Below are positions 39,513-48,229 of a stretch of DNA of 64,000 nucleotides, piece after piece. The notes under the pieces were generated by a model. It saw nothing but the letters and a program-made list of their open reading frames with translations, had not been told where the DNA came from and did no database searches. The translations under genes and the position numbers were made by a program. Within the stretch, counting starts at the first letter, position 1. Each line of letters starts with the position of its first letter. Source of the stretch: Anolis sagrei (lineage: Eukaryota > Chordata > Lepidosauria > Squamata > Anolidae); the NCBI RefSeq assembly GCF_037176765.1, contig NC_090021.1:195343378-195407377 (forward strand). The letters are read 5' to 3'.

Positions 39513-40811
39513 GCAGTAGTAATACCGTTGACCAATCTTTGAATGTAAATCCCCTGCACTTTAATTTCTTTAATTTTTCTCCCACTCAAGACAGAGGCCT
39601 CTTCCACACAGCTGAATAAAACCCCACATTATCTGCTTTGAACGGAGATATATATCATTGTGGATTGAGAGCCCTTCCACACAACCCTATGTTCCAGAAT
39701 ATCAAGGCAGAAAATCCCACATTATCTGAATGTGGACTCAGATAACCTACTTCAAAGCAGATATTGTGGGATTTTCTACCTTAATATTCTGGGATATAGG
39801 GCTGTGTGGAAGGGCCCTCAGTCCACAATGTTATATATCTCAGTTCAAAGCAGATCTTGTGGCTTTTTGCTTCTTCTTTTTTTGTCGTATCTGCCTTGAT
39901 ATTTTGGGTTATATGGCTGTGTGGAAGGGGCCTAACTCAATATTCTGAACGTAACTTTTCATGACTCAGGGCTCTTCTACACAGCCATATAACCCAGAAT
40001 ATCAAGGCAGAAAATCCCACAAAATCTGCTTTGAACTGGGTTATCTGAGTCCACACTCAGATAATGTGGGATTTCCTGCCTTGATATTCTGGGATATAGG
40101 ACTGTGTGGAAGGGCCCTCAGTCCCCAAATGGTAAATTTCTGGACTGAGCACATCCATCCAATACTAATTGCTTACCTGGTCCTGTTTCACATGTTATGG
40201 GAAACTGCTCAAGACATGGGCTTGTTTGGTTAGGATAGATCATCGTTTCTTGGACCCACCAATATGGCCGATGACCAAACAGAATCCTGCCAGAAAAGAA
40301 AACAGTATCTTCAGTAAACACACAAACACAAGACATTATCTAGTCACATACGATTTCTCTTAAATCAATTGTACTTGTTTGTTCACTAAAATAGAGCAAT
40401 CATTTTGCAAAAGCTGGATTCATAAATATTTCCATTTTTTTCAAGTTCACAGGGGAAAATGTCAACACTTCAAACTCTAGGTATTAAATACTGTGATCAA
40501 GCAAATCACAGCTTCTGGAAGCTTTCTTATCTCTAATGGGCATGTATTCTAGACATTGAGGAAGTTCAGGGAAAGCATTCAAAGTAGCCTTACCATTTAA
40601 ATATAAGATTGAACCAGTCACCAATCACTGCCACCCAGATCATTTTTGTCCCAACCACTCGGTTAAGCTGGAACCAGAGAGGAAAATAAATTGAGAAAAT
40701 ATTCCGAGGATCTCCAACGTGTGACATGAAATTGAGGAAGCTCTGATAAGACCTGTAATCCTTCTGCAAATGCTGAATTATAAGCACTCCATTGCTATGG
40801 AGGAGATCCAT
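34007..40811 (-). CDS. G6PC2: G6PC2 (IGRP), glucose-6-phosphatase catalytic subunit 2, complete
   Basis: Nine-span ER membrane phosphatase of the PAP2 type, active site in the ER lumen; in mammals expressed in pancreatic beta cells, where it opposes glucokinase and tunes glucose sensing. Exons 40811-40594, 40286-40177, 37887-37776, 36730-36615 and 34518-34007 join to 1068 nt, 355 codons plus TAG, the same length as I recall for human G6PC2. Catalytic signature is complete: Lys of FKW, HRP in exon 2, PSGH in exon 3, [12 protein letters not shown] in exon 4. The C-terminus EKKLQ has a dilysine ER-retrieval form (KKxx). The start is the ATG at 40811 ([20 protein letters not shown], like human MDFLHRNG). 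Specific stretches such as [12 protein letters not shown] favour G6PC2 over G6PC1 or G6PC3. Position next to ABCB11 and SPC25 agrees. Confidence 0.97.
35460..35660. mobile_element. MITE in G6PC2 intron 4
   Basis: Contains gtagcactttaagtgcc, ggaatcttgggatttg and inverted counterparts (ccctcagcaaac, atcccagaatt), like the MITE at 29845. Confidence 0.5.
35750..35782. repeat. Perfect 14-bp hairpin in G6PC2 intron 4
   Basis: GGACCTTTACAAGG (35750-35763), 5-nt loop, CCTTGTAAAGGTCC (35769-35782). Perfect complementarity. Confidence 0.9.
35786..36600. other. G6PC2 intron 4, no feature recognised
   Basis: AT-rich intron sequence without a recognised repeat. Confidence 0.5.
36615..36730 (-). CDS. G6PC2: G6PC2 exon 4
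   Basis: 116 bp between acceptor ttttacag and donor gtaata. Reads [20 protein letters not shown], then [19 protein letters not shown], completing the SRx5H phosphatase motif with the nucleophile His. Too short to be seen as a long ORF, but phase and sequence fit exons 3 and 5 exactly. Confidence 0.94.
36975..37109. mobile_element. hAT-type MITE in G6PC2 intron 3
   Basis: Ends caggcatgggcaaactgtgg and gtgtgctcatgcctg; flanks ttttaaag and ccttaaag share six of eight bases. Confidence 0.75.
37462..37504. repeat. (AAT)n microsatellite with an L2-like tail remnant
   Basis: About 14 AAT units followed by tctatcccactctctctccc, which resembles a degraded L2 3' end in minus orientation. Confidence 0.8.
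37776..37887 (-). CDS. G6PC2: G6PC2 exon 3
   Basis: 112 bp, acceptor tttccatag, donor gtcagt. Encodes [20 protein letters not shown] with the active-site His of PSGH, then a lumenal-to-membrane stretch ending NLHR across the splice. Confidence 0.95.
37888..39470. other. G6PC2 intron 2, right-hand part without recognised feature
   Basis: No exon or repeat family recognised from about 37950 to 39470. Confidence 0.5.
39471..39522. repeat. (AAT)n microsatellite
   Basis: About 14 AAT units then agcagtagt. The Asn- or Leu-repeat ORFs across it are artefacts. Confidence 0.95.
39595..39935. mobile_element. Palindromic MITE with a second copy at its centre
   Basis: The outer arms, about 39595-39668 and 39819-39935, include gagatatatatcattgtgga and tccacaatgttatatatctc. 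The inner copy (about 39669-39818) has its own ends, agcccttccacacaacccta and tagggctgtgtggaagggc. Confidence 0.75.
39967..40112. mobile_element. Palindromic MITE, same family as 39669-39818
   Basis: Ends agggctcttctacacagcc and ggactgtgtggaagggccct; arms carry cagaatatcaaggcag and its complement. It lies 65 bp downstream of a G6PC2 exon on the gene strand. Confidence 0.8.
40177..40286 (-). CDS. G6PC2: G6PC2 exon 2
   Basis: 110 bp, acceptor ttctggcag, donor gtaagc. Encodes [20 protein letters not shown] and ends CETGPG. Carries the active-site Arg of HRP. Confidence 0.95.
40594..40811 (-). CDS. G6PC2: G6PC2 exon 1 (start codon)
   Basis: ATG at 40811-40809, then [20 protein letters not shown] and a first membrane segment; ends two bases into the Trp codon of FKW at donor gtaagg. 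A longer in-frame reading starts only at a GTG (40817), so the ATG was preferred. A TTATAG motif on the minus strand about 52 nt upstream (40866-40861) could be TATA-like, which is weak evidence. Confidence 0.95.
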
Positions 40812-41711
40812 TTCCACAGGTTAAAACCTCTACTAAGACTTGAGTCCCTCAAATGAAGTCCTATAACTTTGTTTTTGCTCTTTAGCTAAAATGGAAGAAG
40901 TAAAACCATGGAAGGGGGTGTTTAAGACCACAAGAGTGGTGGTGATGGTTTGTTTTTGCTTTTATATTGTCAGTTCCTGAAGCATGTGACTCTTTGCATA
41001 GCCCTCCTGGTAAGGAAAACATGGGGGGGGGGCGCTTTTTGTTTGTCATTTTAATTGGAGGGAAGAGAACTAGAGGACATGCTGATCTGCAGTAAATTGT
41101 GAGCAAAGGTGTGTAACGCTCAATACATATCTTATGTAACCATTGTATGAACAGTTGGGCCATGTTTGCCTTCACTTTTTCGCACAGCTCATTTAATCCA
41201 AGACTGGGCATTAGTAATTTGTGTACTTGATTAACTGCTGCTACTATCAAGACCAAGAGAGATGTAGGAATAACTCATCTCAGAAGTCATAAAAGTTTTA
41301 CATTTCAATGTGAAATTAATACCTGCTTCTCTCCCTACCCTTGTGTCTTAGCACACCATCTGCTTTTATATTACCATTTTTAATTGTCAGAGTGAAGAGC
41401 TTTTAAAATAATTTTAAAGGAGCTGTTCCAAAACAAGTTATTCCCTTTGAATAAGTCACAATGATGCAGTAAGTGAGGAATCAGTCACCATCTACACTGC
41501 CATATAATGCATTTCAACTGCATCAAATGAGTCCACACTAGGGATCCCCAGTCTAAGGCTAGTGGGCCGGATATGACCCTCCAAGGTCATTTACCTGCCT
41601 CTCTGGGTCACTCTAACTCTGAATTGTGTTGAAGGCACACAACAACAACAATGCTAATTAACTTGACTATTTCATTAGCCAAAAGCAGGCCCACACTTCC
41701 CAAAGAAATAC

Positions 41712-43140
41712 GGATGATAATAATACTACTAATAATATAAAATGTTATTTATACCCTGCCCCCTCTCCCAAAGGGACTTGGGGTGGCTTACAACAAGTGA
41801 CAGATACAAAAATTATATAGAAAAAAAATAAACAAGAATAAACAATAAACCGTTATCACCTTAATACAATTTAAAATAACATAGGTGCAAAGACGCCACC
41901 ACTTTGTAACAACGCTACCACTTTGTAAAGGCGACATCAGAAGCAGTAGGGCTGTCACAGATTTATCAGGGTCTCCTACTAGTTGTAATGGATTTATAAA
42001 ATTGATAACATAGTTAATAGCTTGTAATACTTTGTTGGTCTTTCTCCAATGTGTGCAGCTTGACTTGAAAGTATTCATAACAGAGACTTGACTTTAAGAG
42101 AAACTGTAACAAGTTTATTGAAGTATAGAAGAAGCTTAATGGTTTCAATGTTTCTTAACTCCTAGAGTCACATTTCTTCAGTGGTTACATTTATAACATT
42201 TCATAAAACAACTCTTGAGAGGACTGTTCCTTCCACTAGACAGGTTTTAAACTTAATTTTCTTCAAACTGTGTTTCTTCCCTTAACCGATCCCTTCAGGT
42301 ACTAGCTTATTCTTTCCCGATGTTATTTCTGTTGCAGTAAAGATTCTTACTGGGGTTCTCTCCCCCTTTTTGCTCATACATTAATTACTAATCTAAATAA
42401 GTAAACCACACAGGCTAAAAACCTAAACCTTCCTAGTTCTCAACACAGTAGAACCAGCCTTTCCCTGTAGTTCTCTAACTACAGACTGCTTCCCTGATTC
42501 TCAACACTGTAGAACCAGCCTTTCCTGCAGTTCTCAGACTACAGACTGACTGTTTTAAAATGCCTGCCCTGCCAAGTGGCAGTTGGCTCCTCCCCTTTTT
42601 CCATGACAACCCAGCTCAGAGTGAGCTGAGCTGGCTACCATCCCTCCCAGTTATGTTATTTTAAATACTTACCCTTTTAAACACCTATCTATAATTATAC
42701 ATAACCGTAGGTTAAAATTCACACTTCACCACAATAGGTATTAATAAATAACAATTACAAGCTATTTGCCCTTTAAAACAATCTAGATATATATCACTGT
42801 TTAAATAAGTCATCCTTATTATTGAACTATCCAGCAGTTACGATTAAAGTCTCATAGTCATTCAAGTCCTCTCCAATAGTTACAGTCTGGCCGTTCTCAA
42901 AGGCTTGCTTAAATAGCCAAGTTTTTAGTTCCTTCCTAAAATTAACAAAGTGGATACTTGTCTTATTTCCTTGGGGAAAGCATTCCAGAGTCAGGGGGCC
43001 ATTATAGAGAAGGCCCTCTCCCTCGTTCCCACCAACTTTGATTGTGAGGGAGGTGGGATCAAGAGGAGGGCCTCCCCAGCAGATCATAAGGTCCGAGCAT
43101 GTTCATAGGGGGAGATGCAGTCATGTAAATAGGCGGGACT
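41712..43140 (-). mobile_element. L2 3' fragment, itself interrupted
   Basis: The L2 tail is at left (AAT-rich, then tttataccctgccccctctc). The ORF2 end is at right, with NFRKELKTWLFKQAFENGQ on the minus strand. About 42085-42660 is a later insertion. Confidence 0.7.
42085..42660 (-). mobile_element. Possible solo LTR (endogenous-retrovirus-like fossil)
   Basis: On the minus strand: a promoter-like 5' part, a ~58-bp direct duplication (about 42439-42552), and an AATAAA signal near 42115 followed by a short tail, the layout of U3-R-U5. No internal genes. Family and exact ends not established. Confidence 0.35.
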
Positions 43141-44194
43141 CGAGTCCATGTTGGTTAAAATTGTTCTTCATTTAGAATATTGTATTGTTCTTTTATGTGT
43201 TTTTGCACTACAAATAAGATATGTGCAGTGTGCATAGCAATTCGTTCATGTTTGTGCATGATTCGTGCATGTTTGTGCAGTGTGGACTGAGCTGCATGTT
43301 ACACACAACTGAGAGATGCTTTTGTAATCCATTATGAGATCTCCTGTTCTGCTGTAAAACCTATAAAATCATTTCCTCCAGGTTCTGATGTCCTAATATT
43401 ATACCAATGGAAACTATTTCATGAAGGTAGGAAAACACACAAATCATGGAATCATAACAAGGAATAAGGAGAGGCGGGATTTCAATACTGGGATGCCTTT
43501 CTATTTTTGTAATAAATATGAAATTTCTTTCTAAAGCATAGCAAAAAACAACAACCTTGAAACATAGGTGATCTTAGAGAAGATTTTGGCAAGAGACACA
43601 CATCACTAAAACAATCACAAGGTTATTTTGACAATTTTACTTGAGTGCAAGTAGAAATATGCCCTGTGTGATGATAACCAGTCTCTACAAGACCAAGTGG
43701 CTTCCTAATTTTCAAGCTTTTAACTCAACATACAAAATGCCATTACCAGAGACTTCATATATACGGAGCATTCCTCACAAAAGAGATAAATAAGGTACTG
43801 TTGTGGCATAGGAATAGTGGGACAATTTGGACAAAACAGTAAGCCAAGATTTCAGGAGTTATTAGAGTCAATTTATTATTATTATTATTATTATTATTAA
43901 CTTTATTTGTACCCCGCTAGCATCTCCCAAAGGACTCGATGCGGCTTACACGGGCCGAAGCCACAAAACACAATACAATAGAAAACATAACACAGCGATA
44001 AACAAAGCAAATCAAATAATTAAGCAAAATAACCACAATGACAATACATCAAGACACTATTAAAACTGGTTCGGCCAGCGCAATGGGGTACAGGGTTAAA
44101 AGTGCTGAGATGGCAGGAGGAACGTAGGATTAAAGTGTGGTGTGCAGCAATGTTAGTTGTGCTAAAGTGCATCTAGGACTTGGGATGGGGATTC

Positions 44195-47100
44195 CTAATC
44201 TGCGAAGGCACATCGGAACAGCCAAGTTTTTAGGTTCCTTCTGAAAACTGCCAGAGTAGGGGCCTGACGAAGCTCTTTTGGAAGGGCATTCCAAAGTCGG
44301 GGGGCCGCCACAGAGAAGGCCCTGTCCCGCGTCCCCACCAAGCGCGCTTGCGACGTAGGTGGGATAACGAGCAGGGCCTCCCCAGATGACCGGAGCGAGC
44401 GTGTGGGTTCGTAGATGGAAATGCGGTCACGCAGGTAGGGTGGTCCCAAACCGTTCAGGGCTTTGTAGGTGAGCACCTGCACCTTGAATTGGGCTCGGAA
44501 AATAAATGGCAGCCAGTGGAGCTCCTTGAACAAGAGGGTTGACCTCTCTTGATAATGAGCTCCAGTTAGCATCCTGGCTGCTGCCCGCTGGACCAATTGT
44601 AGTTTCCGAGCCGTCTTCAAGGGCAGCCCCACGTAGAGCGCATTGCAGTAATCCATTCTAGAGGTGACCAAGGCGTGGACCACCCCGGCCAGATCCGCCT
44701 TCACAAGGTACGGTCGCAGCTGGCGCACAAGTCTCAGTTGTGCAAAGGCCCTCCCGGATACCGCCGACACCTGAGCCTCAAGTGTAAGCGAAGAATCCAA
44801 GAGGACACCCAAACTGCGGACCTGTGGCTTCAGGGGGAGTGTAACCCCGTCCAACACAGGTTGCCACCCTATACCCCGATCCGGTTTACGATCGACCAGG
44901 AGGACCTCTGTCTTGTCGGGATTGATCTTCAGCTTGTTCTTCCTCATCCAGATCGACACAGCGGCCAGGCACTCGTCCAGCACCCGAGAAGCCTCCTTGG
45001 AATTAGGTGGAAAGGAGTAGTAGAGTTGTGTGTCATCCGCATAGAGATGGCACCCAACTCCAAAACTCCGGATGACCTCTCCCAGCGGTTTCATGTAGAT
45101 GTTGAAGAGCATGGGCGACAAGATAGATCCTTGCGGGACCCCACAGGTCAAAGGCCAGGGGTCCGAGCAGGCGTCTCCCAGCTTCACCATCTGGGTGCGT
45201 CCCTCCAGGAAGGACTGGAGCCACGACAGAACCGTGCCCCCAAGGCCCATCCCAGAGAGACGACCCAGAAGGATACCATGATCGATGGTATCGAAAGCCG
45301 CTGAGATGTCCAAGAGAACCAGCAGAGTCACACTCCCCCTGTCCAGCTCTCTGCGGAGGTCATCCACCAAGGCGACCAAGGCTGTCTCGGTGCCATGGCC
45401 AGGCCTGAAACCAGACTGTGCCTGATCTAGGTAGTTGGTATCGTCTAGGAAGCCCTGGAGCTGCGAGGCGACCACCCGCTCCAGCACCTTACCCAAGAAA
45501 GGGAGGTTGGAGACTGGTCTGTAGTTATTCAGCACCGTGGAGTCAAGGGAAGCTTTTTTGAGGAGTGGACGAACCACTGCCTGTTTCAAACCAGATGGAA
45601 AAATCCCTTGCTCCAACGATGCATTGACAATCAATACAAACCAGTCAACCAACCCCTCCCTGGCTGATTTAATGAGCCAAGATGGGCATGGGTCTAGAGG
45701 TGAGGTGGTCGCCCTCACAGCCCCAAGAACCTCCTCTACGGTTTCAGGAAGAACAAGCCTAAAAGAATCCCACAAAATTGGACAAGCAGGTACCTCCGTC
45801 ACCTCTTCAGGCACTGCGATGGAATTGGAGTCGAGCTCGAGGCGTATCTGGGCAACTTTATCTGCAAAATGGTGTGCGAAATCGCGACACCGAGCTGCGG
45901 GGTCGTCAGGGACCCCCTCCACCGCAGGTGGGTGGAGGAGTTCTCCCACGACCCGAAACAGCTCCGATGATCTATTTGCTGCAGATGCTATACGAGCGGT
46001 CGTGAATGACTTCCTGGCCGCCCGTATGGCCACGGAGTATGCCTTAAGAGAGGCTCTAGCCCGTGTTCGATCAGATACATCTCGAGATTTCCTCCATTTG
46101 CGCTCTAGCCCCCTTCTCGTGTGCTTCATCACAGCCAGCTCCTTGGTGAACCAAGGAGATGGCCTGTCACGACGCAACGAGATGGGGCGTTCGGGTGCGA
46201 TCATATCTAACGCCCTGGCCATCTCCCCGTTATAGAGAGTTACCAAGGCGTCGATAGAATCGCCAGGCTCCAAGGCAGGAAGAACCCTAAGATTCCTCAG
46301 GAATCCATCCGGATCCATCAGTCTCCTAGGGCGGACCATCTTAATTTGTCCTCCACCCCTGCGGAGGTTTAGGGTCGCAGTAAGTCTAAATGTGATCAGA
46401 TGATGGTCAGACCATGACACTGGAAGGATGTTTTGATCTTCCACTCTGATCAATTCGTCGTCCGCCACAAAGACAAGGTCGAGAGTGTGCCCAGCTTGAT
46501 GCGTGGGGCCGGATATTATCTGTGACAGTCCTATGGCCGTCATGGTGGCCATAAAGTCCTGAGCTGCGCCAGATAAAGTGGTCTCGGCGTGGATGTTAAA
46601 GTCTCCCAGCACCACCAGGTGCTGGGAGAGCAAAGCCGAATTAGAGACCACCTCCGCTAACTCAGACAGGGAAGCTGCTGGATCTCGGGGTGGACGATAC
46701 ACCAACAGGAACCCCACACTGTCACGGCTCCCCACCTTCAAGTGGACACATTCAAACCCAGAAGCTTGCGGGACAACGCATCTGGTCACGGCGATGGATT
46801 GCCGGAAGACCACTGCGACCCCTCCTCCCCGCCCCCCTTGTCTGGCCTGCTGATGCACTCCGAAACCAGGTGGACACAACTGGGTGAGATTTACTCCCCC
46901 CAGCTCATCCAGCCAGGTCTCGGTGATGCATGCCAGATCCGCCCTCTCATCCGTGATCAAGTCCTGGATGGCCGCGGTCTTACCATTAACGGATCTGGCA
47001 TTAATCAGCAGGACCTTAAGGCCAAGGGGGCTGCCATGGAGCCTACCACTACCTACCTTCTCCAGGGTCGCAAGAACTCTGTTGCGCTTCTCCCTGGGAT

Positions 47101-47197
47101 GTTGGTGAACCGCTATTCTCCTCCCCCACACGACTTGGATGGCACCCCCTTCCTCTGGAGCCCTCCCCCCCCCTACATGGGCAGGATCTATGACTAG
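44195..47197 (-). CDS. L2 LINE ORF2 protein: endonuclease and reverse transcriptase
   Basis: Open from the codon after the ORF1 stop to 44195, about 1000 codons. Numbering from 47131, an apurinic-type endonuclease covers about residues 38-270 (LLINARSVN, ITETWLDE, VVLGDFNIH, SWSDHHLI). The reverse transcriptase covers about 480-770 with the catalytic YADD at 697-700 (45043-45032). A C-terminal L2-type domain ends PRLWNALPKELRQAPTLAVF, then FRRNLKTWLFRCAF. No ATG occurs in this frame before about residue 193, inside the endonuclease, so an independent AUG start giving a whole enzyme is not available. Catalytic residues are all present. Confidence 0.85.
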   Translation of the reverse strand, partial: LVIDPAHVGGGRAPEEGGAIQVVWGRRIAVHQHPREKRNRVLATLEKVGSGRLHGSPLGLKVLLINARSVNGKTAAIQDLITDERADLACITETWLDELGGVNLTQLCPPGFGVHQQARQGGRGGGVAVVFRQSIAVTRCVVPQASGFECVHLKVGSRDSVGFLLVYRPPRDPAASLSELAEVVSNSALLSQHLVVLGDFNIHAETTLSGAAQDFMATMTAIGLSQIISGPTHQAGHTLDLVFVADDELIRVEDQNILPVSWSDHHLITFRLTATLNLRRGGGQIKMVRPRRLMDPDGFLRNLRVLPALEPGDSIDALVTLYNGEMARALDMIAPERPISLRRDRPSPWFTKELAVMKHTRRGLERKWRKSRDVSDRTRARASLKAYSVAIRAARKSFTTARIASAANRSSELFRVVGELLHPPAVEGVPDDPAARCRDFAHHFADKVAQIRLELDSNSIAVPEEVTEVPACPILWDSFRLVLPETVEEVLGAVRATTSPLDPCPSWLIKSAREGLVDWFVLIVNASLEQGIFPSGLKQAVVRPLLKKASLDSTVLNNYRPVSNLPFLGKVLERVVASQLQGFLDDTNYLDQAQSGFRPGHGTETALVALVDDLRRELDRGSVTLLVLLDISAAFDTIDHGILLGRLSGMGLGGTVLSWLQSFLEGRTQMVKLGDACSDPWPLTCGVPQGSILSPMLFNIYMKPLGEVIRSFGVGCHLYADDTQLYYSFPPNSKEASRVLDECLAAVSIWMRKNKLKINPDKTEVLLVDRKPDRGIGWQPVLDGVTLPLKPQVRSLGVLLDSSLTLEAQVSAVSGRAFAQLRLVRQLRPYLVKADLAGVVHALVTSRMDYCNALYVGLPLKTARKLQLVQRAAARMLTGAHYQERSTLLFKELHWLPFIFRAQFKVQVLTYKALNGLGPPYLRDRISIYEPTRSLRSSGEALLVIPPTSQARLVGTRDRAFSVAAPRLWNALPKELRQAPTLAVFRRNLKTWLFRCAFAD

Positions 47198-48229
47198 TCA
47201 GCTCTCAGAGGAAGAAGTCGGGCTGGGTAATAATCTCCCTTGGGCGTTAGGTAAGGATGTTTCTGATGATGAGGTAGATAATGAAACATCAAGGGAGCTG
47301 AGTGGGCTGAATAAGGGGAGTGTTCTCGAGCGAAGGAGTGTGGCTGGTTGAGCGGGGGCGACCGGGGCAGATGGGGTCTCAAAATGGTATGAACCAGGAG
47401 GGGGGGAGGGGGAGGCCCTAACCGGGGAGCTAATTGTGGAATTCACACGGGGACCTGATGGTGTATGGCGAGAAGGAACCCCGGAGGCAAATAAGGGGCG
47501 TATCTGGGGGTCCACAACTACCCTCCTAATGGTAATGCCCCATTTCTTTAAGACAGAGCGCTTTGCCATAAGCTCTCCGATCCATGAATTGTCTTCTGGT
47601 GTTATTTGAAGACGGGAGGAACGGTCAGATGATTGGTAGTCCCTCCATAACCACACTATGGCTTCTAGTCTTATATCCTGTTGTCTTTTACCCAGGATTT
47701 GGGCCAAGGAATTACAAACTGCCCTCTTAGAGGTCCATCTGCCTCTGTTTATCAATTGGTCAGCAATGTCCACCGCGAACATGTCAGTTTGTAGATGATG
47801 ATCCTGAGTGCAGGCTGCGGTTGGCTGGACCAAAAAATCTGTTGTTATATTATTGATCGTCCTCTGAGCGGCCATCATAGACCGCTGCCACTCCACAATG
47901 TTCTCAATCCTATGACTGCCCAAAGATTCTCCCCTTCCCTCAGTCGACTCATCATTCAATCCTCGTTCAGCCCCCAGATCCCCAAGGTCCGACATGCCTT
48001 TCTCCCCATTTTGGCACAAGTCCTTAGCCAGATCTGCACACAAAGAGTTATCAGTCTTTGGGGGAATTGATTGCACAGGAATTCCTGAGAAAGAGGCAAA
48101 ACCTCTAAGGAGGTGGTCCATTTTCTCGTTTAAAAACCTGAGTTGTAACAACACATGATTAAACGATTCCCTCAGGAGATCGTAAAAGTGCAAAAGATCA
48201 TTCTTCGCATGGGGTTCTGCTCCACCCAT
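47198..48229 (-). CDS. L2 LINE ORF1 protein
   Basis: The first ATG is at 48229 (MGGAEPHAKNDLLHFYDLLR), giving 343 residues. The frame stays open 48 codons further upstream but without an ATG. There is no obvious zinc knuckle or RRM. The middle is charged with helical stretches (RWTSKRAVCNSLAQILGKRQ, WGITIRRVVVDPQIRP); the last ~100 residues are rich in Ser and Pro. It ends ...SSSES at a TGA (47200-47198). The expected role by analogy is RNA binding and particle formation. ORF2 follows in the same frame. Confidence 0.7.
   Translation of the reverse strand: MGGAEPHAKNDLLHFYDLLRESFNHVLLQLRFLNEKMDHLLRGFASFSGIPVQSIPPKTDNSLCADLAKDLCQNGEKGMSDLGDLGAERGLNDESTEGRGESLGSHRIENIVEWQRSMMAAQRTINNITTDFLVQPTAACTQDHHLQTDMFAVDIADQLINRGRWTSKRAVCNSLAQILGKRQQDIRLEAIVWLWRDYQSSDRSSRLQITPEDNSWIGELMAKRSVLKKWGITIRRVVVDPQIRPLFASGVPSRHTPSGPRVNSTISSPVRASPSPPPGSYHFETPSAPVAPAQPATLLRSRTLPLFSPLSSLDVSLSTSSSETSLPNAQGRLLPSPTSSSES

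Larger units (their letters stand above)
41545..43290. mobile_element. hAT element split by an L2 insertion
   Basis: The left part (41545-41705) and right part (about 43142-43290) are the reversed counterpart of the hAT at 30145-30507. Shared sequence includes gtttttgcactacaaataag and atatgtgcagtgtgcatag. An L2 fragment lies between them. Confidence 0.65.

Noticed and set aside
40812-40817. Two-codon extension of G6PC2 upstream of the ATG
   Set aside because: It begins with GTG, not ATG, and orthologues start at the following Met.
45537-46235. 232-codon plus-strand ORF, and other plus-strand ORFs over 44675-47350
   Set aside because: Antisense shadows of the L2 LINE ORFs.
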